In this document: in pieces, positions 46,318-55,392 of the stretch
Layout: each line of letters begins with the position of its first letter
Position numbering within the stretch: position 1 is the stretch's first letter
NCBI GenBank assembly: GCA_904382605.1
Contig: CAJFJA010000002.1
Coordinates: 124,001 to 188,000, forward strand
Direction of reading: 5' to 3'
Source of the DNA: Candidatus Alloclostridium intestinigallinarum
Lineage (GTDB): Bacteria; Bacillota; Clostridia; Christensenellales; UBA3700
DNA length: 64,000 nt
Program-made: the position numbers and the translations under genes
Notes under the pieces: model-generated
Databases searched by the model: none
What the model was told of the DNA's origin: nothing
The model's input: only the letters and a program-made list of their open reading frames with translations

Positions 46318-48042
46318 TTATTTTCCGTCAGTAAGCAGTTCCGTATGCGCGCAGGGCTTTACCGACAGGCTCTTGTATTCGGTGTAAACCACAAGCGCGG
46401 GCTTTCCGGAAGGGTGGCGCTTGACGCGCTTGCGGCGGGTATAGTCCACCGTCACCTTATCCGCCTGTGCCGACTGTGAATAATATGCGGCTATCTCAGC
46501 GCATACGGCAAGCGTTTTTTCGGGCACTTCTTCGCCCGAGCAAATAATTATCAGGTGGCTGCCGTGCGCGTCCTTCGCGTGCATCCAGATATCTCCGCCC
46601 TGAGCAATTTTGAAGGTTATACGTTCGTTTTGCAGGTTATTCTTACCCACAAGCACTTTATAGCCGTCCACAGCGTATTCAAGCGGTTTTGCCGGCTTCA
46701 TGCGTTTGTCGAGCGCGCGCTTTTTCCTTATGGCGCCCAATTGCGCAAGCTCGCTTTCTATCTCCGCATACTCCGCGCTTGTGGAACACATCTCTATTGC
46801 GCGCCCGATATCCCGCGCGTAATCGAGCGTCTGCAAGGTCTCTTCTATCTGGCGGCTTACGGCAACGAAAGTGCGCTTTAATTTTGCGTACTTTTTGTAA
46901 TAAGCCTGCGCGTTCTGTTGCGGCGAGAGGGAAGGATCGAGTTCGACTTCGACAGTTTTGCCTTCCGGGTCGTACACGTCAGTTGCGCTTAACACTTTAT
47001 CGCCGCGTTTTATAGCGTATAAGTTGATAGTTATCAGATCTCCGCATTTGCGGCAGTATTCGGTGTCCTCGCATTCTTTCAGCCGGGCGCGGCTTTTTGC
47101 GAGTTTCTTTTCTTCGCGGGCTATGAAATTTTTATAGTATCTGTTCAGCTCGCGCGTATGTTCGCGGTGTCGTTCGCTCTTTTCCCTGGCGGCGGTGGCG
47201 CGTTCGATGCACCGGCTGAGAGTGGGAAAAGATTCGTATTCTCCGTCGCCGTAAGGGCATACGAAGTAGTCGGTGTATTCTTCTCCCTTTTTCAGACAGC
47301 AGGGAGAAAAGAGGGGGGAGGCGTATACGTCGTCCAGCTTGCCGAGCGCGTCCAGAAGGGCGGCGGCGTCTTTTTCCGAAAGGCTTTCCGCATTGTCGTC
47401 CAACCCCGCAAGTTTTACCGCGAAAGCGGCGGTCAGCTTGGAATATCCCGCGAATTTTTCCGTGATGAATAAAGATAATTTTCCGCCGTTATAGCTTTCT
47501 AGGGCGGCTGTCAATGCGGATTTATCGGAAGGCGGAATTTTGCTTTGCGGCGGGGCGGAGTACTTTATTCCCGGCAGTATGCAACGCTTCGTGGCGGTGT
47601 CGAACGGTACTTGTTTTATCGCCGCGCCTATGTTGCCGTTGTTGTCCACGGCAATCAGATTGCTGTATCTGCCCATCATCTCGGCAACCAGGGAGATATT
47701 TATTTCGTCGTGCATTTCATTGCGTGAAGTTACGTTCAGCGATATGATTCTGTCCTCGCCCCTGATTCCTATATCCGTAATCGTGCCGCCGGTGAAATAC
47801 TTGCGCAGATACATACAAAACCCGGGCGCGACGGGGGGATTTTCCTTTTTTTCCGTGGTAAGGTGCATACGCGGATTCTGCGGATTCGTGGATATGCAGA
47901 GCAGATAATTTTCGCCGCGGGCGCGGACTGAAATGGTCACTTCGTCCTTTTCCGGCATATAAATTTTGTTTATTTTTCCGCCCGAAAGCATATCGGAAAG
48001 TTCGCCCGCGAGCGCTTTGATTGTTACAAAATCGTTAGGCAT
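46318..48042 (-). CDS. rqcH: Ribosome quality control protein RqcH (NFACT, Rqc2/FbpA family)
   Basis: 574 residues. NFACT-N domain at the start (DFVTIKALAGELSDMLSGGK then INKIYMPEKDEV), helix-hairpin-helix and a long coiled coil (about 290-420). NFACT-R ends the protein, with YKVLVGKNNLQNERITFKIA, DIWMHAKDAHGSHLII and the VDYTRRKRVKRHPSGKP motif. It binds split 50S subunits carrying peptidyl-tRNA and adds alanine tails. The ATG lies exactly one -10 spacing after TATAAT and has no ribosome site. Confidence 0.95.
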   Translation of the reverse strand: MPNDFVTIKALAGELSDMLSGGKINKIYMPEKDEVTISVRARGENYLLCISTNPQNPRMHLTTEKKENPPVAPGFCMYLRKYFTGGTITDIGIRGEDRIISLNVTSRNEMHDEINISLVAEMMGRYSNLIAVDNNGNIGAAIKQVPFDTATKRCILPGIKYSAPPQSKIPPSDKSALTAALESYNGGKLSLFITEKFAGYSKLTAAFAVKLAGLDDNAESLSEKDAAALLDALGKLDDVYASPLFSPCCLKKGEEYTDYFVCPYGDGEYESFPTLSRCIERATAAREKSERHREHTRELNRYYKNFIAREEKKLAKSRARLKECEDTEYCRKCGDLITINLYAIKRGDKVLSATDVYDPEGKTVEVELDPSLSPQQNAQAYYKKYAKLKRTFVAVSRQIEETLQTLDYARDIGRAIEMCSTSAEYAEIESELAQLGAIRKKRALDKRMKPAKPLEYAVDGYKVLVGKNNLQNERITFKIAQGGDIWMHAKDAHGSHLIIICSGEEVPEKTLAVCAEIAAYYSQSAQADKVTVDYTRRKRVKRHPSGKPALVVYTEYKSLSVKPCAHTELLTDGK

Positions 48043-48077
48043 GGTTCTATTATAAATTAAAGATGTATTTTTTGCAA
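48043..48077 (-). promoter_or_regulatory. Leaderless-type promoter of rqcH
   Basis: On the minus strand TTGCAA (48077-48072), 17-nt spacer, TATAAT (48054-48049), six bases (AGAACC), ATG 48042. Confidence 0.75.
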
Positions 48078-48152
48078 TAAAAATAATTGCAATATTTTGC
48101 GCCGTATGGTAGAATTATCCTACTGTAAAAAAGTAGCAAGGAGAACACATTT

Positions 48153-49439
48153 ATGAGTTATACCAAGGAAATGTTGGAAAACGACCGCGTCAAGTTCACC
48201 GTAGACGTGGATACGGAGCAGTGGAAAGCGGCTTTGAACGAGGCTTATATCAAAGAAAGGAGCAAGTATCAGGTAGACGGTTTCCGCAAGGGCCATGCGC
48301 CCCGCGCTTTTATCGAGAGGATTTACGGACCGCAGGTATTTTTTGACGAGGCGCTTGACATCGTTCTGCCCAAGACCTACGACGAAATTCTGGATAAAGA
48401 GACGGAACTTTTCCCCGTCGACAGACCGGAAGTCAGCATAACCGCCATAACGGACAGCACTTTGCAGTACACCGCGGAAGTGCAGCTCAAGCCTACCGTT
48501 ACCCTCGGAGCGTACACCGGTCTGGAATTTACCAGGGATAAGGTCAAGGTTACCAAGGAAGAAGTTTCCGAAGAAATAGAAAGGGCGCGCGAAAACGCGG
48601 GCTGGTGGGAGCAGATCACCGATCGTCCCGCACAGATGGGCGATAAGGTTAAAATCGACTATACCGGCAGCGTGGACGGCGTGGCTTTTGAAGGCGGCAC
48701 GGCTGCGGACTACGAACTTACGCTCGGTTCCGGCGCGTTTATTCCCGGATTCGAAGAAGGCGTCGTCGGTATGAACGTGGGCGAGAGCAAGAACGTCAAC
48801 GTCAAATTCCCCGAGCAGTACCATGCGGAAAATCTGGCGGGCAAGGACGCCGTGTTCGTGGTTACGGTAAAGGATATTACCGTCAAAAAGCTGCCCGAGC
48901 TGGACGACGAGTTCGCCAAGGACGTTTCCGAGTTCGATACCCTGAAGGCGTATGAAGCGGACGTGAAGAAGAAAATCAAGGAGCGCAAGGAGGATTCCGC
49001 GGAAGCCGCCCTTGAGCGCAAGATAATCGAAACCGTCGTCGAAAACGCTTCCGTCAACGTTCCGCAGTGCATGATAAACGACGAAACGGAAGAGATGGTC
49101 AACGAGTTTGCGTACAGGCTCATGTATCAGGGAATGAACATAGACGATTACTTCAAGTACACGGGTCAGACCCCCGAAAAGCTGAAGGAAACCTACGTCG
49201 AACCCGCCACGAAAGCGGTTAAGACCAGGCTTGTGCTCGAACAGGTAATCAAGGCGGCGGGCATAGAAGTCACTCCCGAGGATGAAGAGGCTGTGTATGC
49301 AGACCTTGCTTCCAGACAGAACAAGAGCGTGGAAGAGATCAAAAAGGACTTCAACGAACATTACGCTTCTTATATCAAGAATGAAGCCTTGAACAAAAAG
49401 TTGATGGCTTACCTGAAGGCGAACAACACCGTTAAGTAA
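48153..49439 (+). CDS. tig: Trigger factor
   Basis: 428 residues. Ribosome-binding N domain (KFTVDVDTEQWKAALNEAYI, GFRKGHAPRAFIERIYG), FKBP-like prolyl isomerase (MGDKVKIDYTGSVDGVAFEG, LGSGAFIPGFEEGVVGMNVG) and helical C domain. Holds nascent chains on the ribosome. AAGGAG ribosome site. First gene of tig-clpP-clpX-engB. Confidence 0.97.
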   Translation: MSYTKEMLENDRVKFTVDVDTEQWKAALNEAYIKERSKYQVDGFRKGHAPRAFIERIYGPQVFFDEALDIVLPKTYDEILDKETELFPVDRPEVSITAITDSTLQYTAEVQLKPTVTLGAYTGLEFTRDKVKVTKEEVSEEIERARENAGWWEQITDRPAQMGDKVKIDYTGSVDGVAFEGGTAADYELTLGSGAFIPGFEEGVVGMNVGESKNVNVKFPEQYHAENLAGKDAVFVVTVKDITVKKLPELDDEFAKDVSEFDTLKAYEADVKKKIKERKEDSAEAALERKIIETVVENASVNVPQCMINDETEEMVNEFAYRLMYQGMNIDDYFKYTGQTPEKLKETYVEPATKAVKTRLVLEQVIKAAGIEVTPEDEEAVYADLASRQNKSVEEIKKDFNEHYASYIKNEALNKKLMAYLKANNTVK

Positions 49440-49526
49440 CAAAAACAAGAAAATCGACGAAAATTGTAATATCCCGCCTGCGCGTATATCGCGGGGCGGG
49501 GTAAGATACAATTATAAGGAGGGAAC

Positions 49527-50117
49527 ATGAAAAATTATCTTATACCTACGGTTATTGATAAATCCGACCGCGGCGAACGCGCGTACGACATCTATTCAAG
49601 GCTTCTCGAAGACAGAATCATCTTTCTGTCAGGCGAAGTGACCGACGATCTGGCAAACAGCATCGTGGCTCAGCTCATATTCCTTGAAGCCAAGGACGCT
49701 ACGAAGGATATAAGCCTTTATATCAACAGCCCCGGCGGCAGCGTAACGGCGGGTATGGCGATATACGACACCATGAATTACATCAAGTGCGACGTCAGCA
49801 CCATCTGCATAGGTCTGGCGGCTTCCATGGGCGCGTTCCTGCTTTCCAGCGGCGCAAAGGGCAAGCGTTTCGCGCTTCCCAACAGCGAAATAATGATCCA
49901 CCAGCCTCTCGGCGGCGCAAGCGGCCAGGCTACGGACGTTATGATCAGGGCGAAACTTTTGCAGGATACAAAAGAGCGCCTTACAAAGATTCTGGCACAG
50001 AATACCGGTCAGGATTACGAAAAAGTCTACCAGGATACCGACAGGGACAACTTCATGACCGCGGAAGAGGCGTTGAAGTACGGACTGATAGACAAAATAT
50101 ATTATAGCAGAGGTTAA
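49527..50117 (+). CDS. clpP: ATP-dependent Clp protease proteolytic subunit
   Basis: 196 residues. Catalytic Ser in [20 protein letters not shown] (S100), His in [12 protein letters not shown] (H125) and Asp in [13 protein letters not shown] (about 172-174). Forms the 14-mer protease with ClpX. AAGGAGGG ribosome site. Confidence 0.97.
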   Translation: MKNYLIPTVIDKSDRGERAYDIYSRLLEDRIIFLSGEVTDDLANSIVAQLIFLEAKDATKDISLYINSPGGSVTAGMAIYDTMNYIKCDVSTICIGLAASMGAFLLSSGAKGKRFALPNSEIMIHQPLGGASGQATDVMIRAKLLQDTKERLTKILAQNTGQDYEKVYQDTDRDNFMTAEEALKYGLIDKIYYSRG

Positions 50118-50119
50118 TA

Positions 50120-51337
50120 GTGGACGAAAAGAACGAAATAAGGTGTTCTTTCTGCGGACGCAGGGAGAGCGAAGTCGGCACGCTTTTCGGCAGTAACGGC
50201 ACATATATCTGCAAACCCTGCATAGATGTGTGCAACGAACTGATAAAGGAACGCGACCGCGCGCAAAACGCTTCTCCCAAGTTCAAACTGCTCACTCCGC
50301 AGGAGATAAAAGCCAAACTCGACGAGTATATCGTGGGGCAGGAGTCTGCAAAAAAGATGCTGTCCGTGGCGGTGTATAACCATTATAAGCGCATAAACTC
50401 CATAGGCGACGACGAAGTGGAGCTGGAAAAGTCGAACGTGCTCATGATGGGACCCACCGGCAGCGGAAAGACTCTGCTTGCCAAGACGCTCGCCAGAATT
50501 CTCAACGTGCCTTTTGCCGTAGCGGACGCCACCACGCTTACCGAAGCGGGCTATGTGGGCGACGATGTGGAAAACATTCTGCTCAAGCTCATACAGGCGG
50601 CAGATTACGACGTGGAAAAAGCCCAGCTGGGCATCGTCTATATTGACGAAATAGATAAAATCGCAAGAAAAAGCGAAAATATGTCCATAACCCGTGACGT
50701 TTCCGGTGAAGGCGTGCAGCAGGCGTTGCTCAAAATCATCGAAAGCACGGTGGCGAGCGTACCCCCTCAGGGCGGCAGAAAGCACCCCCAGCAGGAGTGC
50801 ATCAATATAGATACCACGAACATTCTGTTTATATGCGGCGGAGCGTTTGTGGGACTTGACAAGATTGTGGACAAGCGTAAGGACAGTTCGGGACTCGGAT
50901 TCGGCGCGAACGTCCATCGCCCTTACGAGCACAACTTCGGCGACATAATCAAGGATATTCAGCCGGATGACCTTATAAAATACGGACTTATCCCCGAATT
51001 TGTGGGGCGTGTGCCGATAATAGTCGGACTGAACGCGCTGGACGAGGACGCCTTGGTGCGTATAATGACCGAGCCGAAAAACGCGCTCGTGAAGCAGTAC
51101 CGCAAACTGCTCGGCTACGACGGAGTCGACCTGGAATTTGAAAAAGACGCGCTTTACGCCGTGGCGGACAAGGCTATCAGGCTGCATACCGGTGCGAGAG
51201 GTCTTAAATCCATCGTGGAGAACGTGATGACCGACCTCATGTACGAAGCTCCCGAGCATAATATTTCGCGCGTCACCATTACAAAAGAGTGCATAGAGGG
51301 CAGCCAGCCGCCCAAAGTGGAGTACAAGAGCGCGTAA
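50120..51337 (+). CDS. clpX: ATP-dependent Clp protease ATP-binding subunit ClpX
   Basis: 405 residues, GTG start 2 nt after clpP. N-terminal zinc-binding domain ([11 protein letters not shown]...ICKPCID), Walker [16 protein letters not shown], Walker [12 protein letters not shown], and arginine-finger and sensor regions ([29 protein letters not shown]). Unfolds substrates for ClpP. Confidence 0.97.
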   Translation: MDEKNEIRCSFCGRRESEVGTLFGSNGTYICKPCIDVCNELIKERDRAQNASPKFKLLTPQEIKAKLDEYIVGQESAKKMLSVAVYNHYKRINSIGDDEVELEKSNVLMMGPTGSGKTLLAKTLARILNVPFAVADATTLTEAGYVGDDVENILLKLIQAADYDVEKAQLGIVYIDEIDKIARKSENMSITRDVSGEGVQQALLKIIESTVASVPPQGGRKHPQQECINIDTTNILFICGGAFVGLDKIVDKRKDSSGLGFGANVHRPYEHNFGDIIKDIQPDDLIKYGLIPEFVGRVPIIVGLNALDEDALVRIMTEPKNALVKQYRKLLGYDGVDLEFEKDALYAVADKAIRLHTGARGLKSIVENVMTDLMYEAPEHNISRVTITKECIEGSQPPKVEYKSA

Positions 51338-51338
51338 T

Positions 51339-51932
51339 ATGGAGATTAAAACCGCAAAGTTTGTAACCTCCGTGGCGTCAGCCGACAATATTAAGGATTT
51401 CGGCGTTGACGAGATAGCCGTGGCGGGACGCTCGAACGTAGGCAAGTCTTCCTTCATAAATTATCTGACGGGAAGAAAAGGGCTTGCCAAGACGTCGTCC
51501 ACGCCCGGAAAAACGCGCCTTCTCAATTACTTTTCCGTAAACGACGGACAGTTCATGCTTGTGGATCTGCCCGGATACGGATTTGCCGTAAAGCTGTCGG
51601 AAGAAGAAAGGCGCAGGTGGGACGCGCTGATGGGCACTTATCTCACCTCGTCGCCGCGGCTGAAACTCGTGCTCGTGCTTATGGATATAAGAAGAGAGCC
51701 TTCGGAGCTGGATAAGCAGATGATTTCTTTCCTGAGCACAAGCATAGTTTCCTTTGTCGTCGTGCTTACCAAGGCGGACAAACTTTCGCGTGCGGCGGCG
51801 GGAAGGCAGAAGAGTGCGATTGCAAGCGCGCTTAAATTGGGCGTGGACAATATTCTGATCACCTCGTCACTGAACAGGCAGGGAAAGGACGACGTCTGCG
51901 CCGTTATGGAAAAGTATTTGAACCAGGAATAA
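51339..51932 (+). CDS. engB: Ribosome biogenesis GTPase EngB/YsxC
   Basis: 197 residues. GTPase motifs AGRSNVGKSSFINYL, TSSTPGKTRLLNYF, DLPGYGFA, TKADK and ITSSLNRQG. Needed for 50S assembly. ATG 1 nt after the clpX stop. Terminator follows. Confidence 0.96.
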   Translation: MEIKTAKFVTSVASADNIKDFGVDEIAVAGRSNVGKSSFINYLTGRKGLAKTSSTPGKTRLLNYFSVNDGQFMLVDLPGYGFAVKLSEEERRRWDALMGTYLTSSPRLKLVLVLMDIRREPSELDKQMISFLSTSIVSFVVVLTKADKLSRAAAGRQKSAIASALKLGVDNILITSSLNRQGKDDVCAVMEKYLNQE

Positions 51933-51950
51933 ACGCATATAGTTGAATTT

Positions 51951-51976
51951 GCGCCCGAAAGGGTGCTTTTTATTTT
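51951..51976 (+). terminator. Terminator after engB
   Basis: GCGCCC, loop GAAA, GGGTGC, TTTTTATTTT; one G-T pair in the stem. Confidence 0.8.
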
Positions 51977-52128
51977 GTCTTTTTCCGCAAATAACGCTTA
52001 CTATGTAATGAATTATGCAATCGGCATATCTGGCTTTTGATAATCACACAATTTTCTCCTATAACATAAATATATGAATGAAAAGAGCCGCTTTGCTTTA
52101 TGCGTCGGCTGAAATAGGAGGAAAAGAA

Positions 52129-52764
52129 ATGTCATTCTGTAATAACTGCAAATCGGACAAAATTCCGGGCGTTATAAGGGGCAACGTGCTTAGCGGCTTG
52201 TGCGAGAAGGCGTGCATTCAGGTGGATAAGGTCTTTGACGCGTGTATAAGTCGTCAGCAGACGGACAACGTGGAACTCACGCTGTCCAACGTGACTCCTT
52301 CCGGACTTACCGAACCTTATACATTTGTATCCGCCCGTTCGCAGGGCGCGGGAGCGTCCGTTACCGACCTTGTCATAACCGACCTTCCCGATATGCCCGG
52401 GCGTTCGCGCGTGCAGTGTAATATCGTAATACCCGTCCAGGTGAATTTTGTGGACGCAACCGGCAGACAGGGTGTGGCAACGTCCACCGTCACCGTGGTA
52501 AAGGACGTCGTCATGTGCACGCCGCAGCCTTCGCTGATCCCTTACAGCGTCCAGGCGGTCGGAAACGTAGTTTCCACCGTGGGCACTTACGACGACGTGA
52601 ACGACGTGTTCATCGTCACCGCCTGCATAACCGTTATCCTGAAAGTGATAATGCCCGTACAGTTGCTCGTGCCTACTTACGGCTATTGCTACATACCCCC
52701 TTGCCAGGAGTACAACAACCAGGAGTGCGTCGGGGTATTCGAACTGCCTTTGTATCCGCAATAA
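52129..52764 (+). CDS. Conserved clostridial cysteine-containing protein of unknown function
   Basis: 211 residues from ATG 52129 with AGGAGG upstream. N terminus CNNCKSDKIPGVIRGNVLSG holds a CxxC, followed by CEKACIQVDKVFDACISRQQ. The middle is beta-rich (VTLSN, FVSARSQGAGASVTDLVITD, IVIPVQVNFVDATGRQGVAT). The end has VTACITVILKVIMPVQLLVP and YGYCYIPPCQEY. No signal peptide or membrane helix. From memory similar proteins occur in many Clostridia, possibly in the spore coat; this is an inference I cannot confirm here. Single gene with its own terminator. Confidence 0.65.
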   Translation: MSFCNNCKSDKIPGVIRGNVLSGLCEKACIQVDKVFDACISRQQTDNVELTLSNVTPSGLTEPYTFVSARSQGAGASVTDLVITDLPDMPGRSRVQCNIVIPVQVNFVDATGRQGVATSTVTVVKDVVMCTPQPSLIPYSVQAVGNVVSTVGTYDDVNDVFIVTACITVILKVIMPVQLLVPTYGYCYIPPCQEYNNQECVGVFELPLYPQ

Positions 52765-52769
52765 AACGC

Positions 52770-52988
52770 GCATTACTAGGGCGGCTATCGTTTTGCACGG
52801 CAGTAATGCCGTGCAAAATGTTTTTTACGTTGCAGACGCGTAAATTACCGGGCGGAACAGCGCTGCCGGATAGCTTGCCGCGCTGTTGCGCCGCTATAAA
52901 AAGGCGGCGGAGGGGCGTTGCCGTAAATAGGAAAATTTTGTCCGCATGGAAGTGATTATTTGAATAATTGCATTATTAGGGCGGCTAT
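52770..52988. repeat. Pair of 19-bp repeats 200 bp apart
   Basis: GCATTACTAGGGCGGCTAT at 52770-52788 and GCATTATTAGGGCGGCTAT at 52970-52988, same strand, one mismatch, exactly 200 bp apart. The first precedes the terminator after the 211-residue protein gene; the second precedes the phosphoesterase promoter. The space between holds no gene besides the terminator. Confidence 0.7.
52791..52826 (+). terminator. Terminator after the 211-residue protein gene
   Basis: TTTTGCACGGCA, loop GTAA, TGCCGTGCAAAA, TG, T6: 12-bp perfect stem. Confidence 0.92.
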
Positions 52989-53025
52989 AAATAAATTTGT
53001 TTAATTTGCAATATGTCTTTTTTGC

Positions 53026-53060
53026 TTGCGGATATTTCTCCGGTTTAGTATAATAAATAT
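53026..53060 (+). promoter_or_regulatory. Leaderless-type promoter of the phosphoesterase gene
   Basis: TTGCGG (53026-53031), 17-nt spacer, TATAAT (53049-53054), six bases (AAATAT), ATG 53061. Confidence 0.7.
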
Positions 53061-53753
53061 ATGAAAGTATTTGCAATAAGCGATCTTCATCTTTCCGGCG
53101 GCGTAAAGGACAAGCCCATGGATATTTTCGGCGAAAGCTGGCAGGGGTACATGGCGGCGATCGAGCGCGACTGGAAAAACAAGGTGTCCGACGGCGACGT
53201 GGTATTGCTCGCGGGCGACTTGTCCTGGGGGATAAATCTTCAGGAAGCTATGCCCGACATCGAGCGCGTCTGCGCGCTTCCCGGCAGGAAAGTGCTCGTC
53301 CGCGGAAACCACGACTATTGGTGGAGCGCGCTTTCAAAGGTGAGGGCAGCGCTTGCGCCCACCGCTTTCGCCGTCCAGAACGATTGTCTCAGGCTGGATA
53401 ATTTGCTTGTATGCGGCAGCAGACTGTGGCAGTTCGGACAGAGCGCTGAGGATGAAAAATTACTTTCGCGTGAACTTATCCGCCTGGAACTTTCGTTAAA
53501 AGCCATGTCGGCAATGCGGAAAGAGGGCGATTTTGTCGTGGTCATGTGCCACTATCCGCCCTTTAACGTGCGCTATGAGGACAGCGGATTTACAAAACTC
53601 ATTTCCGCCGCAGGCGCCGACGCCGTGGTTTACGGACACCTGCACGGAAAGGGGATCCGTGCCGACAGGGTAGTAACCAAAGACGGCATACCTTATTATC
53701 TGACTTCATGCGATATCGTGGATAATACTTTGGTCGAGATAGCCGAATTATAG
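53061..53753 (+). CDS. Calcineurin-like metallophosphoesterase
   Basis: 230 residues. Metal-binding motifs in order: ISDLHLSGG, LLAGDLSWG, LVRGNHDYWW, VMCHYPPF and VVYGHLHGKG. This is the complete dinuclear metal set. The subfamily, with GDLSWGINLQEAMPD and GNHDYWWS, is common in Bacillota; substrate unknown. No ribosome site; ATG at the predicted transcription start. It is the last gene before the 1.6-kb gap. Confidence 0.9.
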   Translation: MKVFAISDLHLSGGVKDKPMDIFGESWQGYMAAIERDWKNKVSDGDVVLLAGDLSWGINLQEAMPDIERVCALPGRKVLVRGNHDYWWSALSKVRAALAPTAFAVQNDCLRLDNLLVCGSRLWQFGQSAEDEKLLSRELIRLELSLKAMSAMRKEGDFVVVMCHYPPFNVRYEDSGFTKLISAAGADAVVYGHLHGKGIRADRVVTKDGIPYYLTSCDIVDNTLVEIAEL

Positions 53754-55204
53754 ATTTAATTACCTTATATTTCACAAGAGAAATTTTATATTTTCCATAT
53801 GCCGCGTATGCGCGGTATATTAAACGTCTTTGCGCGCGCATTACTGCAATACCGTATATCGCGGCGCGTACGTTAAAAGAGAAGGGTATGTGCGCGCAAA
53901 AATAATACGGTATACGCATGTGTTTTCATAATACGGATATTGCCCGTATACGCGGTATTTTTACCGATGCGTGCGCACGCTTTAGTAAATACGGGGAAGG
54001 GCGCGTGTGCATAACAAAATATTATTCCGCGGGTGCGACAAGATAATATTATCCGCAGGCGCGGATAATCAGGAATGAAACGCGCGTGCTCTTTTATAAT
54101 ATCCCGTGTATACGGGTGTATATGATAATACTCTTTTCCACACAGGAGAATATAATATACCGCCGCGCAGGCGCAAAACTTTTTCACATACGGGGGCGGG
54201 CAAAGCTAATACTTGTCCGCACGCACGCAGTTACGGGTACAATTCACGCACGCGCCTTAAAAAGGCGTATATCGTGTGCGTGCGCAATAAAAAACGATTC
54301 ACACGCACGCGTACAATACTTTATATATACGGGGGCGCGCATTATTTTATCACTATACGCGTAAGCGCGTAATTAAATACCAACTACACGTGCGCGCGTA
54401 TTATAATATCAATTTTCATGCGTGCGCGCGGTTACTATAATAATTCCGCGTGCGCCTTCCGCGCGCATACAATCCGTGCACGCCCGTATTCTTATCAACC
54501 GTTTAGAAAATATAAGTTTATTTTGCGCGCGATTGTTGCGCCGCAGTATAGGCGCCGTTTCCGTTTTGTCCATATAATATATTATTGCGCGCGCCGCGCG
54601 CATGAAAGAATTAAACCTGAGTACGCGACGGATAATTCGGGGAACGTGAAGCGGATTGCCGCTCCACGGCATTGCTAGGCAGGGCGGAGCGCACGGCAGA
54701 AAACGAAGCACGCGTACGCCGTGGCGGACGGATTTTTCTTACCGGGACAATTTGTCCCCGCATAAACGCTCATCGTACGCATTTACGTATATGCGCGGTT
54801 ATCATGTCTGCCGCAGGCGTTTGAAAATATAAAATTATTATATAATGTGTGCATTAGATCACGTAAAATTTTTGTACGCCGCACGCTTTTGCGCTATAGA
54901 ATAAACAATATCAACTATGAATAAATATGCAGATCTGCTTTGTGTGTCGACGAGTCCGAAAGCGTTTTTGAACGTATGTTTGAAAGTCGTTTTTCCGTTG
55001 TTACGACGCCTGCCCGGAGAGAGAATCCGACGGCGTGAAGGGCGGTATTTACTCTTTGCCGGGGCAGGGAAAACGGATGTGTGATTTCAGAAAATAAACT
55101 TCTAAATTTCCCACTTTTCCCCTAAATCCGAGCAATTTTTTGGAGAAAAAGTGGAAAAGTTGCAAAAAATTAGGGATAAATTTCCACGGGGTAATACGCA
55201 AAAA

Positions 55205-55327
55205 TTTTCCCTCGATTTCCCCGTTTTCTCCGTTAAAATTGTGTACGAACATATGTATTACACAAAATATAGGTTTAGAAAAATTTTTGATGAAAAAATA
55301 TTCATTTTCTGTGGAAAAAATTGGAAA
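55205..55327. promoter_or_regulatory. Phased TTTCCC/TGGAA repeats upstream of mraZ, candidate MraZ boxes
   Basis: TTTTCCC (55205-55211), ATTTCCCC (55215-55222) and TTTTCTCC (55224-55231) recur about every 10 bp. Closer to the promoter TGGAAA occurs at 55312 and again at 55322, exactly 10 bp apart and ending 6 nt before the -35 box. MraZ binds direct TGGG(N) repeats with 10-bp period in front of its own gene, so these are candidate sites with a G-to-A change. Confidence 0.45.
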
Positions 55328-55333
55328 TTTCTA

Positions 55334-55362
55334 TTGACAAACAGATTCCGCCGTCCTATAAT
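55334..55362 (+). promoter_or_regulatory. Consensus promoter of the mraZ division cluster
   Basis: TTGACA (55334-55339), 17-nt spacer, TATAAT (55357-55362). Leader of about 24 nt with AAGGAGGG ribosome site before ATG 55393. Confidence 0.9.
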
Positions 55363-55392
55363 TGAAGTACAAACGAAAAGGAGGGTAAGGCA

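Larger units (their letters stand above)
53754..55392. other. 1.6-kb gene-free region of alternating GC/TG and AT tracts
   Basis: No frame here looks like protein. From 53800 to about 54620 the sequence is dominated by purine-pyrimidine alternation (GCGCGC, GTGCGCGCG, CACGCACGCG) between short AT blocks such as TATAATAT. It includes a perfect palindrome GCGTGCGCACGC (53969-53980) and several variants of GTATACGCGGTAT (53801-53820, 53851-53870, 53905-53916, 53941-53958, 54103-54119). A DnaA-box-like TTTTCCACA lies at 54134-54142 and its inverse at 55310-55318. From 55090 to 55330 the sequence becomes A/T-rich with many TTTCCC or GGGAAA tracts in front of mraZ. No tRNA or transposon found. Confidence 0.7.

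Noticed and set aside
53873..54678. Short frames of 86-104 residues inside the 1.6-kb gap
   Set aside because: Their translations are low complexity, follow the GC-alternating DNA, have no ribosome sites and no recognisable domain.
53754..55392. Possible replication origin
   Set aside because: Only two DnaA-box-like sites 1.2 kb apart and no dnaA, dnaN, parAB or rpmH nearby; the division cluster is not the usual place for oriC.
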